DNA of 64,000 bases from NCBI GenBank assembly GCA_963740605.1, contig CAVUFC010000017.1, positions 42,544 to 106,543 on the forward strand. The letters are read 5' to 3'. This DNA comes from DASSUW01 sp963740605. Its GTDB lineage: Bacteria > Actinomycetota > Thermoleophilia > Solirubrobacterales > Solirubrobacteraceae. Of the stretch, positions 9,145-17,038 are shown piece after piece. Every line of letters starts with the position of its first letter. The stretch's first letter is position 1. The notes under the pieces were generated by a model. It saw only the letters and a list, made by a program, of their open reading frames with translations, was not told where the DNA came from and ran no database searches. The translations under genes and the position numbers were made by a program.

Positions 9145-9336
9145 CAGAGATCGGCGACCAGCGCGGCCAAGGTCGCCCACATCGAGTTGTCCCGCAAGCT
9201 CATCGAGGCGATCTGGCACGCGCTCACCCGCAACCAGCCCTTCGCTCCGGCAGGCGCCCGTTTTCATCTACGCGGACCTCGGTGGAGATGTCCACGAAAG
9301 CGGGGGAACTCCAGTTTGCAGCGTCGCCGAACCTGA
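9145..9336 (+). pseudogene. IS110-family transposase C-terminal scrap
   Basis: A plus-strand frame reading about AKVAHIELSRKLIEAIWHAL then TRNQPFAPAGA matches the extreme C terminus typical of IS110/IS116-type transposases. The frame ends with TGA at 9334-9336. Nothing of the DEDD or serine domains remains. It sits exactly where the kinase remnant loses its 5' part, so this insertion probably destroyed the kinase gene. Confidence 0.6.
9290..9314 (-). repeat. Inverted copy of an IS3-like end
   Basis: This 25-base segment matches the reverse complement of 12807-12831 at 23 of 25 positions. The other copy lies just before an IS3 OrfA remnant, so both are probably element ends. Confidence 0.55.
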
Positions 9337-9531
9337 CTACCTGCGCATGCAAGGCACACCGAGGGCGGCCTGCCGAGCGCGGCACCACGACGTCGCCGCG
9401 ACGTCTCCGGAGGGCCTCTCGGCGACGCCAGCGCTGGCTGGCGTGGCGCCGGCAGCGGCGGCAGGCCGTCGTCGAGATGGCGAGCTCGCTGCGCAATCTC
9501 GTCGCCTCGACGTGCGCGGGGTCGGAACGAA
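9337..9531. other. Non-coding stretch after the IS110 scrap
   Basis: No gene seen. It carries a segment around 9329-9362 that recurs in altered form at 16818-16851 (AACCTGACTAyCTG ... GCAAGGCACACCGA), perhaps an insertion-sequence end. Confidence 0.4.
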
Positions 9532-9556
9532 CGAGGCCCGCCGTTGGCGGGCCTCG
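9532..9556 (-). terminator. Terminator hairpin of the BNR-protein gene
   Basis: Perfect 11-bp inverted repeat CGAGGCCCGCC / GGCGGGCCTCG with a 3-base loop, 21 bases beyond the stop codon of the minus-strand gene at 9578. On that strand it is followed by TTCGTTCC, a weak T-rich tail. Confidence 0.75.
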
Positions 9557-9577
9557 TTGGATCTCTTGCCGGCCCTT

Positions 9578-11962
9578 CTACGGGCCGAACTCGCGGTACC
9601 CGGCGCCCACGCGCCGGCTGATGTGCGTCCGCGCCTTCCGGATCGCTGTCTTGGACAGCTTCGCCTTCGTCGCCCGGTGCGTCTTATGGCGCGAGCCGTG
9701 CTTGGCGTAGCCGTGCGAGTTGTCGCCGCAGCGTCCCTGGCCGTGGTGGCCGTCGTTGCCGTGGCCGCCGAACTGCCGGCTGTTCGGCACCCGCCAGGTC
9801 ACGATCTCCTGGAATGGGCTGCGCGGCAGGCCGTGATCGAAGTCCGGATCGCGACTCGGATCGTTGGCCAAGTGCGTGTCGTTGACGAACGGCATCGCGA
9901 AGCAGTCGTCCGCGACCAGGCCCTGGTAGTCGCCGATGAACCCACCGGACGGCGAAACCGGCGGGTTGATCGAGGGATCCCACGAGTCGTGGGATACCCG
10001 GGTCTCGTGCCACGTCCGGCCCGCGTTGTTCGAACGCGCGAGGAACGTGTCGATGAAGAAGTTCCCCGGGTGGTTCGGCGGGTCGGGCTGGTCGAGCCGG
10101 CGGTCGAAGAACGACAGGTTGACCTGCCCCTTCGGGGTCACCCGGACGTAGGGCTGGAACTGGTCGGCGTTCGTGACGTCCTGGTTGACCTTCGCCGGCG
10201 TGCTCCACGTCGAGCCGCCGTTGAACGAGCTGATGAGCTTGATGTCGGCCTGCATGCCGTCCTCGTCGCCGGGAAGCGGCGCGGGGTTGTAGTCGGCGTA
10301 TGTGACATAGAGCTCGCCGTGCTTGCCGGCCGCCATTATCGGCAGTGAGAGGTTGCGGAAGCCCTGGCGGGGGAACACGTTCGGGATCTGCTGGATCCGC
10401 GTGATGACCCGCGCCGGCTCCCACGTCTGCGCGCCGTCCGTGGTGCGCGTGAACCAGATCGGGCTCAGGCCGGTGCCGTCGAGGAACCCGGTCAGCGTGT
10501 CGAGCCAGACCGCGTAGAAGGTCTTCGGATCACGCTCGGACGCGACGACGTGCACGCCGATCACGAACGGCCCGAACGGCAGTCCCGCGGGCGGCGGTGG
10601 CGAGATTGGTTGCGGCGTGTCCGGCCACGTGCGACCGCCGTCCGTCGAGCGCTCGCAGACCTCGGCCTGGCGGCCGAACAGGTCCAGCTCGTAGTTCAGA
10701 CCCCAGCAGGCGACCATGATGCCGGTCTTGCCGTCGTGGTCGCGACCGGCGTTGTTGACGGCGAACGTGTTCTTGTCGTCGAGCGTCGTCGACTGCTCCG
10801 GCTCCGTCGGGTGTGCGTCGATGATGATGCGGTTGCTCCAGGTCCGGCCGCGGCGGATGTCTCGCAGCGACGGCGTCTCCCAGCGGTGCAGGCTCATGCC
10901 CCAGCCGTTGCCGCTGGCGAACAGCGGGGAGTCGAGCACCATCGCGTAGGCGTTGCCCTCGTCGTCGAAATCCGTCCACACGTCCGAGGTGATGTACTCC
11001 TCGCCGAAGTCGCCGTCCGGGCGCGGGTCGTCCTGATCTTCCGGCCCCGTGCCGGCAAGGGCCGGATCGTCGGCCGGGTAGCAGGTGTTCTCGAGCGGCC
11101 ACGACGACGGCGGCGCCTGGCTCTGCGGGCAGGTGTTCAGCTGGCCGAGGTCGAACCAGTGGCGACCGCGGTCGAATGACGCGTAGGTACCGATCTTGAA
11201 CTCGTACTCGGCCAGCGAATCGGGATCGCGGTTGTACATCTTCGAGCCACCGACGAGGACCTTCGCGTCCGTCGGGTCCTGTGAGAGATGCGGTTCGGAG
11301 TGCGACCGGAACCCGCGCGCCGGGTCGCTCACCAGGATGTCCTGCAGGCCGGGCGGGTTGTCGACGTCCGCGGGGAACTTGTTACGCCGGAAGAACTCGG
11401 CGCCCCCGGCGTAGTCGCTGTTGCTCGCGTTGAAGTACACGGTGACCACGAGGTAGTAGCCCGTGGCGCCGATCAGGCTGACGCGCTCCAGGTCGGTCGG
11501 GCCGCCGGAGGCCCCGGCAAAGTCGCCGACGTTGCCAGCCGCGTCGCTCTCATAGACGTAGAGATCGAGGTCGGTGCCGGGCGCGGCTCCGCCTGTCGCG
11601 AATTCCACACCGCCGGCGGCGGTGTCGTAGAAGCTGCCGGGTACGACGTTGACGAGCGTGACGTCGCAGTAGTTCGCGTCGGTCTTGCCGCACGATGCGG
11701 CCGGGTCGGCGGCATCGAAGTTGACGTTGTGTCCGGTCGCCTGGGACCCACGCCACGCCGCGGGGGTCTCCGGCGTGGCCGTCACGGAGCGGTCGGTCGG
11801 GAGGACGGCAGCGGCCGTGACCTCGCCACCCTCGTCTTCCAGCGACGGCGGGATCACCGCGCCCGCGGGTGGCGCGAGCGCGAGTACACCGCCGAGGACA
11901 GCGACCACCCCGACCCCCTTGAAGGCCACGCACAGTCTGGTCACCGACGAGGCGTCCACCAT
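9578..11962 (-). CDS. Large exported BNR/sialidase-fold protein
   Basis: 794 aa from ATG 11962, preceded by GGAGGTGA eight bases upstream; upstream ATGs at 11977 and 12013 lack such a site. It has a signal peptide (GVGVVAVLGGVLALAPPAGA). Residues about 60-200 look like a pre-peptidase/PPC-type beta domain (GTDLDLYVYESD, ATGYYLVVTVYFN). The rest has repeated Asp-box-like turns (SFDRGRHWFDLG, STDGGRTWPDTP, TTDGAQTWEPA, FNGGSTWSTPAKV, NNAGRTWHET), the mark of six-bladed BNR propellers. The C terminus is His/Lys-rich. No sialidase catalytic set (Arg triad, Tyr/Glu) can be confirmed, so glycan binding or hydrolysis is only a possibility. Confidence 0.8.
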   Translation of the reverse strand: MVDASSVTRLCVAFKGVGVVAVLGGVLALAPPAGAVIPPSLEDEGGEVTAAAVLPTDRSVTATPETPAAWRGSQATGHNVNFDAADPAASCGKTDANYCDVTLVNVVPGSFYDTAAGGVEFATGGAAPGTDLDLYVYESDAAGNVGDFAGASGGPTDLERVSLIGATGYYLVVTVYFNASNSDYAGGAEFFRRNKFPADVDNPPGLQDILVSDPARGFRSHSEPHLSQDPTDAKVLVGGSKMYNRDPDSLAEYEFKIGTYASFDRGRHWFDLGQLNTCPQSQAPPSSWPLENTCYPADDPALAGTGPEDQDDPRPDGDFGEEYITSDVWTDFDDEGNAYAMVLDSPLFASGNGWGMSLHRWETPSLRDIRRGRTWSNRIIIDAHPTEPEQSTTLDDKNTFAVNNAGRDHDGKTGIMVACWGLNYELDLFGRQAEVCERSTDGGRTWPDTPQPISPPPPAGLPFGPFVIGVHVVASERDPKTFYAVWLDTLTGFLDGTGLSPIWFTRTTDGAQTWEPARVITRIQQIPNVFPRQGFRNLSLPIMAAGKHGELYVTYADYNPAPLPGDEDGMQADIKLISSFNGGSTWSTPAKVNQDVTNADQFQPYVRVTPKGQVNLSFFDRRLDQPDPPNHPGNFFIDTFLARSNNAGRTWHETRVSHDSWDPSINPPVSPSGGFIGDYQGLVADDCFAMPFVNDTHLANDPSRDPDFDHGLPRSPFQEIVTWRVPNSRQFGGHGNDGHHGQGRCGDNSHGYAKHGSRHKTHRATKAKLSKTAIRKARTHISRRVGAGYREFGP

Positions 11963-12082
11963 CCACCTCACCTCCATCTGAATCGGGCCCTCCCCCGGGC
12001 CGCATTGGGCCAAATCTTACGCAGCCCGAGAGCTGGGGGGAAGGGACTCGACAGTTACGTAACCACGCGCAATACTCAGCGC

Positions 12083-12505
12083 ATGCCGACGGTGCGCCGC
12101 GGCATTGCGCTGTGCTCGCTCCCGCTCGCCGCGGCGGCGGTCGGAGGCGCCGCGGCGATCGCGCTGGGCAGCGACGACGACGCGGGCATCAAGGGCCGGG
12201 TCGTCCCGTGCGGCCTCGTGCTCGAGCGCCCGGCGCCGTGCGCCGTGGACTCCAATCGCGCCGGGACGATCGTGGTCGGCCGACGCGACCACGTGGTGCG
12301 CGGCGCGAAAGTCCGGGTCGACGGCTCGTTCCGCGTACCGCTGGACGCCGGGCACTACTGGCTTCAGGTGCGCACCGACAGCACGCGCGGCCCGCGCACG
12401 CGCGCGACAGTGTCCGAAGGCGCGTGGACCACCGTCACGCTGGTCGCCGGCCGCCTAGCGCCTCCGCGCCGGCACCGAGCGCTTACGCGAGCGCCGTCGC
12501 CTTAA
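12083..12505 (+). CDS. Small exported protein of unknown function
   Basis: 140 aa from ATG 12083. Hydrophobic N terminus (LCSLPLAAAAVGGAAAIALG) suggests export. The mature part has two cysteines (VVPCGLVLERPAPC) that could form a disulphide and a short beta-sandwich-like pattern (VRVDGSFRVPLDAGHYWLQV), similar to carboxypeptidase-regulatory-like folds. No family is assigned. It is divergent from the BNR-protein gene with a 120-bp shared promoter gap. Confidence 0.6.
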   Translation: MPTVRRGIALCSLPLAAAAVGGAAAIALGSDDDAGIKGRVVPCGLVLERPAPCAVDSNRAGTIVVGRRDHVVRGAKVRVDGSFRVPLDAGHYWLQVRTDSTRGPRTRATVSEGAWTTVTLVAGRLAPPRRHRALTRAPSP

Positions 12506-12547
12506 GCCGGTTTTCCTGGCCTAGAGGCGGCTGAGCGTTGAAACGGA

Positions 12548-12778
12548 GTGGCGAAGCCCGATACGGTCGTCGAGATGTTGGCGTCTTGGCGCAACTGGCA
12601 GCTGCCGCATGTGCGCTGGATCTGGCTGAGCGTGTACTTGACTGCCGGAGCCATCGCGCTCGTGCTCGGGGCGGGAGCCGCCAGCGCCCTGATCGGCGCT
12701 GTGGTCGCCGTCCCGGTAGTCGGTGGGCTCGAACTCTGGTTCCGTCGCCAACACTCCGAGCGCTCGGGCAACATGTAG
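12548..12778 (+). CDS. Small membrane protein, unknown function
   Basis: 76 aa from GTG 12548; an ATG at 12575 is an alternative. One long or two short hydrophobic segments (IWLSVYLTAGAIALVLGAGA, ALIGAVVAVPVVGGLELWF) are flanked by charged ends. It lies directly upstream of IS3 remnants and may be partial. No homology recognised. Confidence 0.5.
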   Translation: MAKPDTVVEMLASWRNWQLPHVRWIWLSVYLTAGAIALVLGAGAASALIGAVVAVPVVGGLELWFRRQHSERSGNM

Positions 12779-12806
12779 TCAGCCCACAGCAAGGCGTCGA
12801 GGGACC

Positions 12807-13060
12807 CTGGAGTTCCCCCGCTTCGGTGGACAGGGTGATCTGTCCCGGAATTCGTGGAGTTGGGTTTTCTGGAGTCCGTTCTCGGCGCTCCGGAGGATCC
12901 TGATGCCCCGCAGATACCTATCCGAGGTCCGTCGTTAGGTGATCGAGCTCGCTCGCGCGGGCACGTGTGTGAAGCAGCTCGCGAAGACGTTCGGCCTGAG
13001 CGAGGCGACGATCTATTCGTGGCTCGAAGCAGGACTGGATCAGCAAGCCTCGAAGCAGCA
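12807..13060 (+). pseudogene. IS3-family left end with broken OrfA
   Basis: An end-like 25-mer (12807-12831) is followed by ATG 12903 and a frame MPRRYLSEVRR, then TAG at 12936-12938, then VIELARAGTCVKQLAKTFGL and SEATIYSWL. This is the HTH of IS3 OrfA (normally MPRRYP..FRRKVIELVRAG) with an in-frame stop. OrfB is missing and similarity is lost soon after 13050, so the element is dead. Confidence 0.7.
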
Positions 13061-13145
13061 GCACGACCCTTGGTCCGGCCCGCCGCCGCTGGCCGTCGGA
13101 GGGTGGCAGGGCGCTCGGGCGTTGTGGAGCCGTCGGCAGCAGCGG

Positions 13146-14327
13146 CTACTTCGGGTTGACCAGCACGAGCGAGAAATCGTCTCGGTGAAAGCGCTCGCCA
13201 TCGTCGTCCACCCCGGAGATGTGCAAGCTGCACGGGATCATCGACTTGCGCGAGAACCGCCCTCGCGGCGGCCGTAGCCGGTTCACGCGGCGAGCGACGC
13301 GGGGGACGAGCGTGAGCGTGGTACGCACGACGCGCCCCGCGCGCATGCGGAACCGGCGGCGTTCGCTGCACGCGGCCCATCTCGTGCCCGGACGCGGGAA
13401 CCCTTTGCTTGTGGCGGATCGCGCCTGTTTGAGCTGCAGTGTGCCTCGGCCGGCCTCGGAGGGCCGGAACGCCTTGAGCTTGACGCGGCCGTTGCGTGGC
13501 TTGACATCGGCAGCGAGTCTGTGCTCACCGGGCATGGGAGGCGTTGGAAGCCCGTCCGGTGGCACCGGTCGCAGCACCGGGCCGCAGGTCTCCTCGTCGA
13601 CGGTCGCAGGCCCGGTGAGGTAGTACTCGTCGTCGACGACAACGTCGTCCCCTGGTCCACAGTCGGCGACGGCACCCGGGCCTGAAGCCAAGGAGATGTA
13701 GTCGTCGCCCGGCCCGCCGTGGACGGTGCCCGGGCTCTCAAGCCGCAGCGAGTCGTTCCCTGGCCCGCCATCGAGTGTCCCATCAACCTTGAAGGTGCTG
13801 AGCTTGAGGCCGTCGTCGCCCGCACCGCCGCTGACCCGCACGGGAGCGAAAGAGGACTGGATGGCGAGGTAGTCGTCGCCACCGCCGAGCGCGATGTCCA
13901 CCCGGAGAACGTCCGGACATGCGACGTACGCCCCTCCTCCCGCCTGGTCGGGTTGTGACTGGCAGCCGGCGCCCGCAACCGGCGCCATGCCATGCCAGAG
14001 CAACCGCGGCCCGTACGCGAACCACGTCGAGGGTGTGCTGAATCCCGGAGGCGGCCCGAACACGTCGGCATGAGGGTTGGACCCGCCGACGAATGAGTCG
14101 CTGGACATCAGCGCGCTGACGGCCGCATCGTCGGGCGCGTCGATCGACAGCGTCCCGCCGGACACCTGAACCTGCGGCGCGGCCAGCGCGACCGGCGCGG
14201 TCACGAGCGAGAACACTGCCGGCAGCGCCATGATCAGCGCGAGCGCGCTGACGAGACCGGGCACCCCCAAATGGCGGAAGTCCCGAAGGCTGGGCGTCGT
14301 ACGGAGTCTGCCGCCGGATCCATCCAT
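13146..14327 (-). CDS. Exported RTX-like calcium-binding repeat protein
   Basis: 393 aa from ATG 14327, supported by GGGAG seven bases upstream; the frame is open to 14375. An N-terminal hydrophobic signal (VSALALIMALPAVFSLV) is followed by a Gly/Asp repeat block with GGGDDYLAI, GGAGDDGLKL, GGPGNDSLRL, GGPGDDYISL and CGPGDDVVV. These are nonapeptide-like RTX turns that bind Ca2+ in secreted proteins. The C-terminal 150 residues are Arg-rich with cysteines and no known enzyme domain. With only about five repeats it is a short RTX protein, probably a surface or extracellular structural protein. Confidence 0.75.
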   Translation of the reverse strand: MDGSGGRLRTTPSLRDFRHLGVPGLVSALALIMALPAVFSLVTAPVALAAPQVQVSGGTLSIDAPDDAAVSALMSSDSFVGGSNPHADVFGPPPGFSTPSTWFAYGPRLLWHGMAPVAGAGCQSQPDQAGGGAYVACPDVLRVDIALGGGDDYLAIQSSFAPVRVSGGAGDDGLKLSTFKVDGTLDGGPGNDSLRLESPGTVHGGPGDDYISLASGPGAVADCGPGDDVVVDDEYYLTGPATVDEETCGPVLRPVPPDGLPTPPMPGEHRLAADVKPRNGRVKLKAFRPSEAGRGTLQLKQARSATSKGFPRPGTRWAACSERRRFRMRAGRVVRTTLTLVPRVARRVNRLRPPRGRFSRKSMIPCSLHISGVDDDGERFHRDDFSLVLVNPK

Positions 14328-14925
14328 ACGTGCACTCCCTCGGTCGGCCGGCGGACCGGAATCAGGGTCCGCCACCCTATGGCCCGCCTGAGCCTACTCG
14401 ACGCCCGTACCTACAACCACGACATCTGTCCAAGCGCGCGACTCGGTGCTCCGACCATCCGCAAGAAGCGCTCTGGCCCGCGGTCACCGGCGCACTCCTC
14501 CTTTCGGCCTCAGGGAACAGTCGCGGCGGCGCTCGAGCGACGTTAGATCACCGCAACCCAGGATCGTGCCCGCCTCGCTGCGCGTGACACATTCGGCGAA
14601 TCCTCGACGATCGGTTGCGGTCGGTCGCGGTGCATGCAGCGTGACGACGACTCAAATAACGCTCTAGAGCCGAATCACGCGCCAGAAGCACCCGCTGGCC
14701 CAGGTTGTGGTCCCGGCGGCCGCGGGTTCGAGTGCTGTCGCTCACGTCCCGGGAAGCACCTGCTAGCTGGGCGCTTTCGCGTTCTCGGGGCGTCGCGGCG
14801 GCGAGAGCGAGCCCCATTCGGCCCCCAAAAATCAGCGCGAGCGGACGACGAAAACGCGTCCGCCGCGCCACGATTCGGCGTGCGCGGCGGCTCATTCGCT
14901 CCTGCGCCGCGTCCCGGCCGGGCGG
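14328..14925. other. Intergenic region with a tRNA-like scrap
   Basis: About 600 bp upstream of the RTX-like gene. Possible reading frames here have no protein-like features. The only recognisable item is the tRNA-His-like 3' half at 14687-14745. Confidence 0.5.
14687..14745 (+). pseudogene. Decayed tRNA-His-like 3' half
   Basis: The anticodon loop TTGTGGT (GTG, His), a variable segment, GCGGGTTCGAGT of the T arm and CGCTCAC of the 3' acceptor strand appear in the right order and spacing for an actinobacterial tRNA-His. The anticodon stem has a mismatch, the T stem has two mismatches, and the 5' acceptor and D arm are not recognisable. It is a remnant, perhaps of an attachment site, not a working tRNA. 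Confidence 0.5.
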
Positions 14926-16692
14926 TCACGGCACAGGTGCTGGGCTCGGCGTCGGGCGAGGGCGAGATGCCATCGACACGGTGCGGTTCATGTCCATCGT
15001 CACGACGCAGGTGTCCGGATCGCCTTGGAGCGCGGTGCACCCGGTCCAGACGCTGTCTGTCCCGGGCGCCGGCGACGCGGAGAGAGTGACCAGCACGCCG
15101 TCCGGATACCGGCAGCCGCTCGTGCAATCGTCGCCCACGTCGTCTGACCCGGTCACGGCGGTGATGCCGGCGGACGTGGTCAGGGTGAACTCGACGGCCT
15201 GCTCGAGGTCGAACGTGGCGGTGACGCTCAGCTCGCGCGGGCCGCCGAGCGTCACCGTGCATTCCCCGTTGCCCTGGCAGCCGCCGCTCCAACCGGCAAA
15301 GTCCGATCCCGCGCCGGCCGCTTGCCTCAGAATCACCCGACGGCCGCGCGGGAACGACTGGACGCAGTCCTTTCCGCAGTCGATGCCCGCCGGACTGCTG
15401 GTCACCGTTCCGCTGCCCTCCCCGGCCGGAACTACCGTCAGCGGAATCTCACCGGGCGGTGCCGGGTCGAAGCGGGCCGTGATCCTGACGGGCCCGCTCA
15501 CCGTAAACGCGCACGGATCGGTCCCCGCGCAGTCGCCGCCGCTCCAGCCGGCGAACGTCGAGGCGCCCAGCGGCGCCGGGACCAACCGGACCCGCGCGCC
15601 GCGCTGCACGCTCGTCCGGCACGAGCCCGGGCAGTCGATGCCGGCGGCGCTGGTCACCGAGCCTTCGCCGCCGCCGGTGAGCCGTACCGTCACCGTGCGC
15701 GCCTCGACGGTCTTCTCGAACCGCGCGGTGACCGAGCGCGCGCCGTCGGCGCGCACGCGGCAGCGCTGCGCGCCGGAGCAGTCGCCGCTCCAGGCGGCGA
15801 AGGTTGCGCCCGGCCGGGCGGAGGCGGTCAGCAGCACCGACTCGTCCGCCGCGAACCGGGCGTCGCAGGTGTCGGGGCACTGGATGCCGTCAGGTGCGCT
15901 GGTCACGGAGCCCGGCCCGTCGATACGCACGGCGAGCGCGTTTGCGGCGTGGACGGGATCGAGGATCGCGCCGGCCACGCCGCCGATCAGCAACAGAAGC
16001 AGCGCGGCGGCCAGCGCCAGCAGCAGCCGGCGGTCGGGCCCACGCCGGCGATTCCGGCCGCGCCCGAGCGCCTCCTGACGGCACAGGACGCCGAGGCTCT
16101 GCTCGGTCGCGGCGAGGCCATCGGCGTCGCCCAGCCGCTCTCTGATGTCGCGTGCGCGCTCGAGCCGGCGCGCGGCGCCGGCGGCATCCTCGACCGCGAC
16201 GTGCAGCGTCCCGAGCTCGTGCTCGGCCCAGGCGACGGCCCGCTCGAGGTCGGGGACGCGCTCGGCCGCGCGCAGCGTGTCTCGCAGACAGCCGACGAGC
16301 TTGGCCCAGCGCATCGCGAGGGCGAGTAGGCCGTTGATCGCGCGGGCGTAGCGGAGCCACTCCTCGTAGCGGCCGTCCTCGTCGAGGCGTGCGAGCACCT
16401 TGAGCATCTCGCCGGCTCGCTCCGAGAGATCGGCCGGGTCCAGAAGCCCCCCAGCGAGCACGTCCTGCAACAGCCTCTCCGCCTGCTCGACCCGCGCCGT
16501 CGCCTCCTTCGCTTCCGCGACCGCGCCCTCGAAGACCTGCCCGGCTGTCTTCGTCTCAAGCGCCGCGGCGACCTCCGTCCTGGCCGTGTCTGAGACCCCT
16601 GAGCCAGGCGAGATCAGCGTGCCCGCGGGTGCACCGACCGCCAATGCGTAGCGACCGATCGCGACGCTGCGGGTGGGCTGGTACGTCGGCAT
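14926..16692 (-). CDS. Membrane-anchored protein with InlB-like beta repeats
   Basis: 588 aa from ATG 16692; a GTG at 16719 is an alternative and neither has a clear ribosome site. Residues 1-210 are a cytoplasmic helical, coiled-coil/TPR-like region (VAEAKEATARVEQAERLLQD; LERARDIRERLGDADGLAA). One transmembrane helix follows (LLLALAAALLLLLIGGVAGA). The exported part has four similar units of about 80 residues of the form GsVTSaP.GI.CP.tC...F..G..V.L.A.p...s.FagWSGdC.g...C.v......V.A.F, the divergent InlB B-repeat pattern with paired cysteines, and a fifth diverged unit. Role is probably cell-surface or sensing; no enzyme motif is seen. Confidence 0.75.
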   Translation of the reverse strand: MPTYQPTRSVAIGRYALAVGAPAGTLISPGSGVSDTARTEVAAALETKTAGQVFEGAVAEAKEATARVEQAERLLQDVLAGGLLDPADLSERAGEMLKVLARLDEDGRYEEWLRYARAINGLLALAMRWAKLVGCLRDTLRAAERVPDLERAVAWAEHELGTLHVAVEDAAGAARRLERARDIRERLGDADGLAATEQSLGVLCRQEALGRGRNRRRGPDRRLLLALAAALLLLLIGGVAGAILDPVHAANALAVRIDGPGSVTSAPDGIQCPDTCDARFAADESVLLTASARPGATFAAWSGDCSGAQRCRVRADGARSVTARFEKTVEARTVTVRLTGGGEGSVTSAAGIDCPGSCRTSVQRGARVRLVPAPLGASTFAGWSGGDCAGTDPCAFTVSGPVRITARFDPAPPGEIPLTVVPAGEGSGTVTSSPAGIDCGKDCVQSFPRGRRVILRQAAGAGSDFAGWSGGCQGNGECTVTLGGPRELSVTATFDLEQAVEFTLTTSAGITAVTGSDDVGDDCTSGCRYPDGVLVTLSASPAPGTDSVWTGCTALQGDPDTCVVTMDMNRTVSMASRPRPTPSPAPVP

Positions 16693-16719
16693 GGTGGGCG
16701 CCGACACTGACCATCCCAC

Positions 16720-17038
16720 ACGCCGTGAAGCGGCGAAAGGCCCAGTGAGCCACCCGGGCCTTGCGGCCAGGGGTCAGGTAGTCACACAACCTCGCTCAGG
16801 GTTCGCGCGGCCTCACTCAACCTGACTATCTGCCGTTAGCAAGGCACACCGACTGATGCCCTACCTCGCTCGAAGCCACCGGACCCGGGCGCGCACTCGC
16901 CTGTCGACAGCGGCATCGCCTATCCGGGTGGATCGTACCCGTGCGGCGATTTCGCGCGGCGTCACTGCGCCTCTGCGAGCGTCGTCGGGCTCGCGACGAA
17001 GCGCTGGCTATCGCATCTGCCTGACAGGAAAAGTTCGT
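16720..17038. other. Intergenic stretch including the presumed end of the IS110 element
   Basis: No gene. It holds inverted GGTCAGGTAGTC (about 16771) and AACCTGACTATC (16818) segments and the motif shared with 9329-9362. The element boundary next to the transposase stop cannot be fixed by eye. Confidence 0.4.

Noticed and set aside
8550..10348. Long plus-strand frames opposite the kinase remnant and BNR protein
   Set aside because: No ribosome site or domain; the opposite strand carries clear protein families.
14548..14895. 115-aa minus-strand frame
   Set aside because: Arg/Ser-rich, overlaps the tRNA-like scrap and shows no family or ribosome site.
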